Shown here one piece after another: positions 43,195 to 50,717 of a stretch of 55,226 nucleotides of DNA. The DNA comes from an uncultured bacterium (GTDB lineage Bacteria; Bacteroidota; Bacteroidia; Bacteroidales; Bacteroidaceae). The first letter of the stretch is position 1; each line of letters starts with the position of its first letter. The position numbers and the translations under genes were made by a program. The notes below the pieces were generated by a model that was not told the DNA's origin, did no database searches, and worked only from the letters and a program-made list of their open reading frames with translations. Location of the stretch: assembly GCA_945829425.1 (NCBI GenBank), contig CALZUQ010000013.1, positions 1-55,226 of the forward strand, read 5' to 3'.

Positions 43195-45153
43195 ATGAAA
43201 CTTTTCTACGATGTTATAGTCATTGGAGGAGGTCATGCGGGGTGTGAAGCCGCATGCGCTTCAGCACAATTAGGAGCAAGGACATGTCTTGTCACAATGG
43301 ACATGAACAAGATAGCGCAGATGTCATGCAACCCTGCCGTGGGAGGTATAGCGAAAGGGCAGATAGTACGTGAGATTGACGCCCTCGGCGGCAGGATGGG
43401 CATAGTTACCGACCGCACAGCGATACAGTTCCGCATGCTTAACCGTTCTAAAGGTCCTGCCATGTGGTCTCCCCGTGCACAGTGCGACAGGCAACGTTTC
43501 ATACAGGAATGGCGTCATCAGCTTGACACTACTCCCAACCTCGACATCTGGCAGGACCAGGTTACAGAACTTGTGACTGAGAAGACCGGAAAGGCAGAGA
43601 GAGAATATCGGATAACAGGAGTAAAGACACTCTGGGGCGTGGAGCTTTTTGGAAGAAGCGTTGTGGTTACTGCCGGAACATTCCTCAACGGACTCCTGCA
43701 TATCGGTAGGAAGATGCTTCCCGGAGGACGTATCGCAGAGCCGGCGTCTCTTCACCTTACAGAGTCTATTACATCTTTGGGCATCACGACAGCCCGAATG
43801 AAAACCGGAACGCCTGTGAGGATTGATGCGCGCAGCGTGGACTTCTCTCTTATGGAACGACAGGACGGCGAGCCAGTAACACATCTTTTCAGCTACCTCA
43901 ATGGTGACAGAGCAGACAGCCAGTACCTCGACCACCCAACGCTTGCGTCACGCAGCAGCTATGCCTCGCCACGTACTCCGCGCGACGGAAACTTCCTGCC
44001 GTGCTGGACGACATCCACAAACAAACGCTGCCATGAGGTACTCCTCTCCGGTCTTGAAGACTCTCCCTTATATAACGGTCAGATAAAGTCTATTGGTCCG
44101 CGTTACTGTCCGAGTGTTGAGACAAAACTCATAACCTTTGCCGACAAGGACTCACACCCTCTTTTCCTCGAACCTGAGGGGACAGACACGAACGAAATGT
44201 ACCTCAACGGCTTCTCCTCGTCGATGCCAATGGAGATACAGCTTGCAGCTCTCAAAGAGATACCAGCATTCCGCAACATCCGCATATACCGTCCGGGCTA
44301 CGCCATAGAATACGATTTCTTCGACCCAACACAGCTATTCCATACTTTAGAGTCGAAGAGATGCGAAGGGTTGTTCTTCGCCGGTCAGGTGAACGGCACG
44401 ACAGGATATGAAGAAGCAGGAGGACAAGGACTGATAGCCGGAATAAACGCCGCTCTCCTCTCCGGTCACGACACGATAAACGGTGAGAAGCCATCCTTCG
44501 TGCTGAAAAGGGACGAGGCATATATCGGAGTACTTATCGACGACCTCGTCATGAAAGGCGTTGACGAACCCTACCGCATGTTCACTTCCAGAGCAGAATA
44601 CCGAATACTCCTTAGACAAGACGATGCCGACAGAAGACTCACGCCCATGTCGCATGCGTTAGGCCTGGCTACGACAGAACGTATGGAGACATGGAAAAGG
44701 AAAGAAAAGCAGATAGATGAACTCTCGGAGAAACTGAGAAATTCCACGTTAAAAGCGGAAGAAATAAATCCTTATCTTGATAACATCGGTTCCACGCCTG
44801 TACGAGGCAGCGTACACCTTTCAGACATCCTCACTCGTCCAGGCGTTACCATTGAAGGACTCAAAGCCCTCTGCCCTACCCTGGCGTATGAGACAGAAAT
44901 TTCAGAAGCCACCGAGATACTTATGAAATATAGCGGTTATATCCGCCGTGAAAGAGAATATGCAGACAAAATGCACCGTTTGGAGGAAATAAAGATTTTC
45001 GGCCATTTTGACTACAACTCGGTTCAGAGCCTCTCTACGGAAGCCCGCCAAAAACTAAGTGCTCGTCAGCCTCAGACATTGGCGCAGGCATCGAGAATAC
45101 CCGGTGTATCACCTTCTGATATCAACGCTCTCTTAGTACTTCTCGGAAGATAA
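43195..45153 (+). CDS. mnmG: tRNA uridine-5-carboxymethylaminomethyl modification enzyme MnmG (GidA)
   Basis: The 652-residue FAD-dependent protein works with MnmE to make cmnm5U or nm5U at wobble position 34 of tRNAs. The FAD motif is GGGHAGCEAACASAQLGA; the family blocks SCNPAVGGIAKGQIVREIDA, RMLNRSKGPAMWSPRAQCDR and GQVNGTTGYEEAGGQGL are present. The C-terminal helical domain ends with IPGVSPSDINALLVLLGR, also typical. In many bacteria mnmG lies close to oriC; here it is followed by parS-type sites, which fits. It is divergent from the frd operon. Confidence 0.97.
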   Translation: MKLFYDVIVIGGGHAGCEAACASAQLGARTCLVTMDMNKIAQMSCNPAVGGIAKGQIVREIDALGGRMGIVTDRTAIQFRMLNRSKGPAMWSPRAQCDRQRFIQEWRHQLDTTPNLDIWQDQVTELVTEKTGKAEREYRITGVKTLWGVELFGRSVVVTAGTFLNGLLHIGRKMLPGGRIAEPASLHLTESITSLGITTARMKTGTPVRIDARSVDFSLMERQDGEPVTHLFSYLNGDRADSQYLDHPTLASRSSYASPRTPRDGNFLPCWTTSTNKRCHEVLLSGLEDSPLYNGQIKSIGPRYCPSVETKLITFADKDSHPLFLEPEGTDTNEMYLNGFSSSMPMEIQLAALKEIPAFRNIRIYRPGYAIEYDFFDPTQLFHTLESKRCEGLFFAGQVNGTTGYEEAGGQGLIAGINAALLSGHDTINGEKPSFVLKRDEAYIGVLIDDLVMKGVDEPYRMFTSRAEYRILLRQDDADRRLTPMSHALGLATTERMETWKRKEKQIDELSEKLRNSTLKAEEINPYLDNIGSTPVRGSVHLSDILTRPGVTIEGLKALCPTLAYETEISEATEILMKYSGYIRREREYADKMHRLEEIKIFGHFDYNSVQSLSTEARQKLSARQPQTLAQASRIPGVSPSDINALLVLLGR

Positions 45154-45156
45154 AGA

Positions 45157-45236
45157 CACCGTGAAACAATGACGGAAGCACCGTAAAACAATGACAGAAG
45201 CACCGTGAAACAATAACAAAAGCACCGTGAAACAAC
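45157..45236 (+). repeat. 22-bp tandem repeat carrying parS-like half-sites
   Basis: CACCGTGAAACAAT-type 14-mers begin at 45157, 45179, 45201 and 45223, exactly 22 bp apart. Three carry GTGAAACA, the right half of the parS palindrome; the second has GTAAAACA. The array ends 2 bp before a full parS site. Confidence 0.85.
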
Positions 45237-45238
45237 AT

Positions 45239-45254
45239 TGTTCCACGTGAAACA
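45239..45254 (+). promoter_or_regulatory. parS: parS site 1 (ParB/Spo0J binding)
   Basis: TGTTCCACGTGAAACA matches the widely conserved chromosomal parS consensus TGTTNCACGTGAAACA at every fixed position. It lies between mnmG and apt. Binding by ParB is inferred from established knowledge of this motif. Confidence 0.85.
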
Positions 45255-45371
45255 ATAATTCCACAACTCGCTCTGACAGAGAGAAAAAGTTCGAAGGAAA
45301 CGAAGGTTTCTGGTAATTGTTAACAGTAAATATATAGGATTAATTATATAGACACTCAAAATAACCTTACA

Positions 45372-45953
45372 ATGAACAATTCAGTATTATTGGAAAACCT
45401 TCGGGTTATTCCACATTTTCCTAAAAAAGGCATCATGTTCGAGGACGTAACGTCACTATTCAGAAATGCCGAATGTATGCAGATTATGTGCAAAGAGATG
45501 GTAGACTACTATCGCGATAAAGGCATCACTAAAGTGGTCGGAATAGAGTCACGTGGTTTTATGCTTTCAGGTGTTGTTGGAAAAGAAATGAACGCAGGCG
45601 TAGTGATGTGCAGAAAGCCGAACAAACTGCCCGGAAATGTCGTAAAAATTTCCTACACCAAGGAGTACGGCACGGACACATTAGAGATTTCTGAAGGGTC
45701 GATAAACGAGAATGATGTCGTCCTCATTCATGACGACCTTCTTGCTACTGGTGGGACGATAAAAGCAGCGATAGACCTTGTAAAAATGTTCAAGCCGAAG
45801 AAAATATACGTAAGCTTCATTATCGACCTCATGATAGAAGGACTGAACGGAAAGGACGGCTTTGACCCAGATATCGACATCTTCTCTATCCTTGAAATCA
45901 GAGAAGAAGAGCTGAAAGAGCAACTGAAAAGACAAAACCTCACACTTGAATAA
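45372..45953 (+). CDS. apt: Adenine phosphoribosyltransferase
   Basis: The 193-residue purine salvage enzyme makes AMP from adenine and PRPP. The N-terminal block IPHFPKKGIMFEDVTSLF is typical of APT, and the PRPP-binding loop is VVLIHDDLLATGGTIKAA near residues 116-133. VVGIESRGFMLSGVVGKEM and MCRKPNKLPG (the flexible-loop start) are also family blocks. The C-terminus is somewhat longer than the ~175-residue average. It is flanked by two parS sites. Confidence 0.95.
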   Translation: MNNSVLLENLRVIPHFPKKGIMFEDVTSLFRNAECMQIMCKEMVDYYRDKGITKVVGIESRGFMLSGVVGKEMNAGVVMCRKPNKLPGNVVKISYTKEYGTDTLEISEGSINENDVVLIHDDLLATGGTIKAAIDLVKMFKPKKIYVSFIIDLMIEGLNGKDGFDPDIDIFSILEIREEELKEQLKRQNLTLE

Positions 45954-45966
45954 TATACTCCGTAAC

Positions 45967-46014
45967 AGCCGGCATGCAGGACGCCACAGAAGGCAAACTG
46001 TACGCCGGCTTTTA
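45967..46014 (+). terminator. Possible terminator after apt
   Basis: AGCCGGC (45967-45973) pairs with GCCGGCT (46004-46010), followed by TTTATC, 14 bp after the apt stop. The 30-nt loop is long, so confidence is moderate. The rest of the gap to uvrC shows no gene. Confidence 0.5.
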
Positions 46015-46225
46015 TCATCAAGACAATTGACTTGAGGAACAAAAGGAAAGAAGCAAAACGATTCATACAGAGGTTTACTGAAAAAAAAATACAATCCGAT
46101 AGTCATTTACAGACACGAGGTTGAAATCAGATAAACCATCCCAGTTACATTTAGGCAATAAGATAAGTCTCATACGTTCTAAAAGAATTTAGAGAGACAG
46201 AATTAAGAGAGTAGAGGGAATAAAT

Positions 46226-46241
46226 TGTTTCACGTGGAACA
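46226..46241 (-). promoter_or_regulatory. parS: parS site 2 (ParB/Spo0J binding)
   Basis: TGTTTCACGTGGAACA on the plus strand is the exact reverse complement of parS site 1. It lies 11 bp before the uvrC start codon, so ParB bound here could affect uvrC transcription. Confidence 0.85.
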
Positions 46242-46252
46242 CTTATTTGGAC

Positions 46253-48091
46253 ATGAAAAAAGAAGACGACGAGAAGAGATTGGCACGGCTGAAGAACATA
46301 GTACTCAACATGCCAGAACTGCCGGGAAGCTACCAGTACTACGATTCTGGTGGCATAATAATATACGTAGGTAAAGCAAAGAACCTGAAAAGGAGGGTGT
46401 CGTCATATTTTCATAAAGAGGTTGACAGATACAAGACAAAGGTATTGGTATCAAAGATAGAGGACATAACATATACGGTTGTAAAGACCGAGGAAGATGC
46501 CTTGCTGCTTGAAAACGCATTAATAAAGAAATATAACCCGAGATATAACGTACTGTTGAAAGACGGGAAGACATATCCGAGTATATGCGTAACAAACGAG
46601 CCGTTTGCCAGAATATTCGCAACACGCAACATAAACAAGAAATTCGGCACATATTTCGGTCCATATACCAATATCGGAGGAATGTACCTCATACTTGACT
46701 TCATAAAGAAACTGTATCGTCCAAGAAGCTGTAGGATGATCATCACAGAAAAGTCAATCTCTGAAGGCAAGCATAAGGAATGTCTGAAGTATCATCTTGG
46801 GATATGCGGAGGATGCTGTATAGGAAAAGAAAGCATGAAACAGTATGCTGAGAACATAGCAGCAGCAAGGGAGATACTAAAAGGAAACACTCGTGAGATA
46901 CTGAAAATGATATGGGAAAACATGCAAGAAGCTGCAGAAGAACTGCGTTTCGAAGACGCTCAGAGATATAAGGAGCAATATATCCTCGTAGAACAGTATT
47001 GTGCGAAAAGCGAGATCGTAAGCCACACGATAACAGATATAGATGTCTTTACATGTCTTATTGACGAAAACAAGGGAAACGGATATGTAAATTACATACA
47101 CGTAAAAAACGGACAGATAAACCAGTCTTTCACCTTTGAATATAAGCTAAACCTTGAAGAGACGGAAGAAGAAATCATGGAGGTGGCCATACCAGAGATC
47201 AGAGAGCGTTTCAAGTCGACGGCAAAAGAAATCGTCGTGGAGAAAAGTCTGGAATGGAATATCCCCGGCGCAACATTCTTCGTTCCGCAGAGAGGAGACA
47301 AGGCACATCTTCTGGAACTTTCAAAGATGAACTGTAAACAGTATAAGGTGGACCGTCTGAAACAAGCGGAAAAACTGAACCCTGAACAGCGTGCCACACG
47401 TCTGATGAAAGAGCTTCAGGAGAAACTGCAACTCCCTACCCTGCCAATGCAAATAGAAGCTTTCGACAACTCAAACATTCAAGGAGAGGATGCCGTAGCA
47501 GGATGTGTCGTTTTCAAAAAGATGAAACCATCTAAAAAAGACTACAGGAAATACAACATAAAGACTGTTACAGGACCAGATGATTACGCGAGCATGGAAG
47601 AGGTAGTTCGACGCCGTTACAGCAGGATCATGAAGGAAGGCGGAAACTTTCCAGACCTGATTATCTGCGATGGCGGAACAGGGCAGATGAACATCGTCAG
47701 AGAAGTTGTAGAAAAAGAACTGAAACTGAATATTCCTATAGCAGGACTGGCAAAAGACGACAAACACCGTACTAACGAACTGCTCTACGGTTTCCCTCCA
47801 AAGACTGTTCAGATAAAGACAGACAGCGAACTGTTTCACGTACTGACACAATTACAGGACGAAGTTCACAGATATGCCATAACATTCCATAGAGACAAAC
47901 GTTCAAAAAACGCTTTACGAAGCGAGTTAAATGAAATAAAAGGCATAGGAGAAAAGACAGTTCAAATGCTGTTGAAGAAATACTTGTCAGTGAAGAAAAT
48001 AAAGGAAGCCAACTACGCAGACGTATGCTCAGTGATAGGAAAAGCTAAGACAGACCTACTCTGGGAACACTGGAAAAAGGAGAAGGAATAG
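46253..48091 (+). CDS. uvrC: UvrABC excinuclease subunit C
   Basis: The 612-residue nuclease makes both incisions in nucleotide excision repair. The GIY-YIG domain covers residues ~15-95 (LPGSYQYYDSGGIIIYVGKA). A UVR motif for UvrB contact is near ELRFEDAQRYKEQY. The RNase H-like C-terminal nuclease has IEAFDNSNIQGEDAVAGCVV and LIICDGGTGQMN with catalytic aspartates, and helix-hairpin-helix motifs end the protein (IKGIGEKTVQMLL). The ATG at 46253 is used; a TTG two codons upstream is possible. Confidence 0.96.
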   Translation: MKKEDDEKRLARLKNIVLNMPELPGSYQYYDSGGIIIYVGKAKNLKRRVSSYFHKEVDRYKTKVLVSKIEDITYTVVKTEEDALLLENALIKKYNPRYNVLLKDGKTYPSICVTNEPFARIFATRNINKKFGTYFGPYTNIGGMYLILDFIKKLYRPRSCRMIITEKSISEGKHKECLKYHLGICGGCCIGKESMKQYAENIAAAREILKGNTREILKMIWENMQEAAEELRFEDAQRYKEQYILVEQYCAKSEIVSHTITDIDVFTCLIDENKGNGYVNYIHVKNGQINQSFTFEYKLNLEETEEEIMEVAIPEIRERFKSTAKEIVVEKSLEWNIPGATFFVPQRGDKAHLLELSKMNCKQYKVDRLKQAEKLNPEQRATRLMKELQEKLQLPTLPMQIEAFDNSNIQGEDAVAGCVVFKKMKPSKKDYRKYNIKTVTGPDDYASMEEVVRRRYSRIMKEGGNFPDLIICDGGTGQMNIVREVVEKELKLNIPIAGLAKDDKHRTNELLYGFPPKTVQIKTDSELFHVLTQLQDEVHRYAITFHRDKRSKNALRSELNEIKGIGEKTVQMLLKKYLSVKKIKEANYADVCSVIGKAKTDLLWEHWKKEKE

Positions 48092-48124
48092 AAGAGCTAT
48101 CTCCACTGATAAAGATGATTTATA

Positions 48125-48171
48125 CGACTTTCACAAGCACTTGTCGCCTATAAACAATGGTTCCTGACACG
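48125..48171. repeat. Dispersed repeat, TAAACAAT family copy C
   Basis: CGACTTTCACAAGCACTTGT, then CGCCTATAAACAATGGTTCC and TGACACG. It matches copies at 6735, 12737, 48324 and 50256. Confidence 0.7.
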
Positions 48172-48257
48172 CCACGAAGTGGCACCAAATCTTCTTCAGA
48201 CACCCAACGCATTATAACTTGCGAATAAGGCAATAGCGATAAGGGGATAAGAGGAAA

Positions 48258-48289
48258 GTTAACGTGTTAAGGTGTTAAGGTGTTAAGGT
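48258..48289. repeat. GTTAAGGT octamer array, four units
   Basis: One GTTAACGT and three GTTAAGGT units run head to tail. Similar arrays occur at 50391 and 55022. Confidence 0.85.
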
Positions 48290-48323
48290 TACGTTATAGT
48301 GATGAAGTGTTAGTGATAAGGTG

Positions 48324-48364
48324 ATTCAAGTTCCATATGCCGGTAAACAATGGCTCTGGACACG
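48324..48364. repeat. Dispersed repeat, TAAACAAT family copy D
   Basis: ATTCAAGTTCCATATGCCGG, then TAAACAATGGCTCTGGACACG. It lacks the CAAGYRCTTG palindrome found in copies B, C and E. Confidence 0.65.
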
Positions 48365-48471
48365 TCTCAAGAGTGGCTCAGCAAACATTCTTAGATACCA
48401 AAACAATAGACTGACAAAACATGATTATCTGATAGTAAATACCATAGACAAAGACAATTAAGTAAAGAGAT

Positions 48472-48954
48472 ATGCGATTAGTAATACAAAGAGTAAGCAA
48501 AGCGAGAGTAAGCGTGTATGAGAAGTGCTTTGACTATGACGAAGCACATATAACATACCGCAGTGAGAGTGGAAAGGGACTTATGATACTCGTAGGCGTT
48601 GAAGAAACGGACTCAGAAAGCGACATCGACTGGCTTGTTGGCAAAGTATCAGCCATGCGCATTTTCGACGACGAGAGAGGCATTATGAACCTTTCTGTGA
48701 AGGATATTGACGGGGAGTGTATGGCGATAAGTCAGTTTACGCTATACGCAAGCACGAAGAAAGGCAATCGTCCCTCATGGTTTAGAGCTGCAAAACAAGA
48801 AATTTCAGAACCTCTATATAATCTATTCTGTTCACGGCTTTCGTCAGCATTAGGAAAAGAGGTCGCAAGAGGCGTTTTCGGAGCAGACATGAAGGTAGAG
48901 ATATGCAACGACGGTCCTGTAACGATAATCATAGACTCAAAAAACAGAGAATAA
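48472..48954 (+). CDS. dtd: D-aminoacyl-tRNA deacylase
   Basis: The 160-residue DTD-fold enzyme removes D-amino acids, and also glycine from tRNA-Ala, from mischarged tRNAs. The signature blocks SQFTLYA and NDGPVTIIID are both present, as is the N-terminal MRLVIQRVSKARVSV. Many family members have a Gly-cisPro motif, seen here in NDGPVT. Length is slightly above the usual ~150 residues. The gene lies between uvrC and deoC on the same strand. Confidence 0.95.
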   Translation: MRLVIQRVSKARVSVYEKCFDYDEAHITYRSESGKGLMILVGVEETDSESDIDWLVGKVSAMRIFDDERGIMNLSVKDIDGECMAISQFTLYASTKKGNRPSWFRAAKQEISEPLYNLFCSRLSSALGKEVARGVFGADMKVEICNDGPVTIIIDSKNRE

Positions 48955-49016
48955 TTTTTCGACACCCGAGTTTGATATTTTTAGAGAGATAGAAACGATA
49001 ATTGAAAATAATTCAT

Positions 49017-49024
49017 TATCTTTG
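49017..49024 (+). promoter_or_regulatory. -7 box for deoC
   Basis: TATCTTTG fits TAnnTTTG. The 200-nt leader before deoC is strongly purine-rich and contains the duplicated word ATTATCAGAAGA (near 49142 and 49178). Confidence 0.6.
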
Positions 49025-49232
49025 CAACGATAAAGAAAAAAATGATATCAGACAACAACGTGTGAGAAGAATAAACAATATAAGACATTGATTTACAATA
49101 GATAAAAGAAAATAAGTATAGACAAAGAATAAAAAGAAAATATTATCAGAAGACAAAATAACAAGAGAGAATTATTATCAGAAGAAAATTAAAAGAAAAA
49201 ACTAATCAAACAGAAAAGAGAAAAATATAACT

Positions 49233-50120
49233 ATGGAAACTAACAAGATCGAGGAAGCTCTTGAGAAATACAATCTTGAGCTTGATGATGCGACGATAGC
49301 ATCAGAGGTAAAGTCACTTCTTGACGAACACCTGGAAGAGAACATGACCGATGAGGTGAAGAAATTCCTTATGGGAAGCATAGAACTTACGACGCTGAAG
49401 AACACAGATTGTGACAGAAGTGTCATAGAGTTTACGGAGAAAGTAAACCGTTTTGACTCCGAGTACCCTACCCTTCCCCACGTCGCTACGATATGTGTTT
49501 ATCCATGTTTTGCCGAAGCAGTAAAAGACACATTACAAGTAGAAGGTGTCGAGATAGCATGTGTCAGCGGCTCTTTCCCCTCTTCACAAGCACGTATTGA
49601 AGTAAAGATCGCCGAGACATCTCTGGCCATTGCTGACGGCGCAACAGAGATAGACATCGTCATGCCAGTAGGAAAGTTCTTAGACGGAGACTTTGAAGGC
49701 GTAGCAGAAGATATCAGCGAGCTGAAGTCAGCATGCGGCGATGCAGCCATGAAGGTGATACTTGAGACAGGCTGTCTGACGGGAGCAAAAGACATAAAAA
49801 TCGCTTCAATAATAGCTATGTACGCCGGTGCAGACTATATTAAGACGAGCACAGGAAAAGAGAAGGTTTCAGCGACTCCAGAGGCAGCTTACGTGATGTG
49901 TAAGGCAATAAAGGAATACTACGACGAGACAGGCATACAGATAGGTTTTAAGCCTGCCGGAGGTATTAATACCGTCCGCGATGCAGTTACTTACTACACA
50001 ATAGTGAAAGAAGTATTGGGAGAGAAATGGCTTACAAACAAGTGGCTTCGACTCGGAACTTCACGCTTGGCAAACCTCCTGCTTAGCGAAATACTGAAGA
50101 CAGAGACAAAGTTCTTCTGA
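49233..50120 (+). CDS. deoC: Deoxyribose-phosphate aldolase
   Basis: The 295-residue class I aldolase cleaves 2-deoxyribose-5-phosphate into glyceraldehyde-3-phosphate and acetaldehyde in deoxynucleoside breakdown. The Schiff-base lysine is in GADYIKTSTGKEKVS near residue 204. The blocks ATICVYPCFAEAVKD, EIDIVMPVGKFLDGD and IGFKPAGGINTVRDA are typical. It belongs to the longer DeoC type (about 295 residues), with an N-terminal extension of about 50 residues. Confidence 0.95.
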   Translation: METNKIEEALEKYNLELDDATIASEVKSLLDEHLEENMTDEVKKFLMGSIELTTLKNTDCDRSVIEFTEKVNRFDSEYPTLPHVATICVYPCFAEAVKDTLQVEGVEIACVSGSFPSSQARIEVKIAETSLAIADGATEIDIVMPVGKFLDGDFEGVAEDISELKSACGDAAMKVILETGCLTGAKDIKIASIIAMYAGADYIKTSTGKEKVSATPEAAYVMCKAIKEYYDETGIQIGFKPAGGINTVRDAVTYYTIVKEVLGEKWLTNKWLRLGTSRLANLLLSEILKTETKFF

Positions 50121-50143
50121 TGGAGGCGAAAACGAGGTGAAAA

Positions 50144-50243
50144 AATAGGTTGGTCCTGATTTTTCTCATTATTTTCAGAGGATAAATATAGTGAATTTTG
50201 CCACTGTAAAAACGAAAAATCATAACCAACCTATTCTTTTTTT
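50144..50243. terminator. Large bidirectional terminator after deoC
   Basis: AATAGGTTGGT (50144-50154) plus GATTTTT pairs with AAAAATC plus ACCAACCTATT (50215-50235), with a 3-nt internal loop and a loop of about 50 nt. A T-run follows on the plus strand, and a T-run also follows on the minus strand. It fits termination of deoC and of the convergent synthase gene. Confidence 0.8.
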
Positions 50244-50255
50244 ATATCATATATC

Positions 50256-50304
50256 TTCAACATTCGCAAGTGCTTGTTTTCGGTAAACAATAGTTCAAGA
50301 CACG
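50256..50304. repeat. Dispersed repeat, TAAACAAT family copy E
   Basis: TTCAACATTCGCAAGTGCTT, then GTTTTCGGTAAACAATAGTT and CAAGACACG. It includes the CAAGTGCTTG imperfect palindrome. Confidence 0.7.
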
Positions 50305-50324
50305 ACCAGAAGAGACAAAGAAAA

Positions 50325-50362
50325 CCCAGGGTGTCGCTACGCTCTTCCCTGGGCTAAATGCT
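50325..50362 (+). repeat. CCCAGGG hairpin repeat
   Basis: CCCAGGGTGTCGCTACGCTC, then TTCCCTGGGCTAAATGCT; CCCAGGG and CCCTGGG pair as a stem. An inverted copy is at 12795-12831. Confidence 0.7.
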
Positions 50363-50390
50363 ATTGCGCTTGCAGCACGACAGTGATAAT

Positions 50391-50430
50391 GTTAATGAGT
50401 TAACGAGTTAAGGTGTTAAGGTGTTAAGGT
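50391..50430. repeat. GTTAAGGT octamer array, five units
   Basis: Units GTTAATGA, GTTAACGA and three GTTAAGGT run head to tail, directly before foldback element copy 2. Confidence 0.88.
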
Positions 50431-50453
50431 GTTACAACAATCGCTTGTTTCCG

Positions 50454-50653
50454 TTAAGGTGGGTTCTATTAATTCGCTTTGACAGATTTCCGATTTATCT
50501 CTGAGAGCAGAGTGTCAGTTTATGAGGGAGCGATGCGGGCATCGTGACCGAGGAAACTGGCAGTATGCGCCAGAGAGAAACGGAAAGATGACAAAACGTC
50601 AACCCATGAATTACAGTTATTTTGACAGTGGGAATTAATAGAACCCACCTTAA
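50454..50653. repeat. Foldback element copy 2 (19-bp inverted ends, 194-bp core)
   Basis: The core is 50457-50650, with ends AGGTGGGTTCTATTAATTC and its reverse complement. The 3-bp flanks (TTA/TAA) also pair but differ from the TAT/ATA of copy 1. The inner stem CAGTTT/AAACTG is perfect here, whereas copy 1 has a mismatch. It is intergenic, between convergent deoC and the synthase gene. Confidence 0.88.
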
Positions 50654-50717
50654 ACAAAGGTTGGGCCGTGTCATACGTTCTTTTTATCTCCAAACCATTT
50701 TTACTTGGAAAGTTGAA

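Larger units (their letters stand above)
48092..48471. other. Repeat-filled gap between uvrC and dtd
   Basis: The 380-bp gap contains two TAAACAAT-family repeats (48125-48171 and 48324-48364) and a GTTAAGGT octamer array (48258-48289). No gene or clear promoter is seen. Confidence 0.7.
50121..50717. other. Convergent gap between deoC and polyprenyl synthase, packed with repeats
   Basis: The 597-bp gap holds the large terminator, a TAAACAAT repeat (50256), a CCCAGGG hairpin (50325), the octamer array (50391) and the second foldback element (50457), almost end to end. No gene is seen. Confidence 0.8.
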
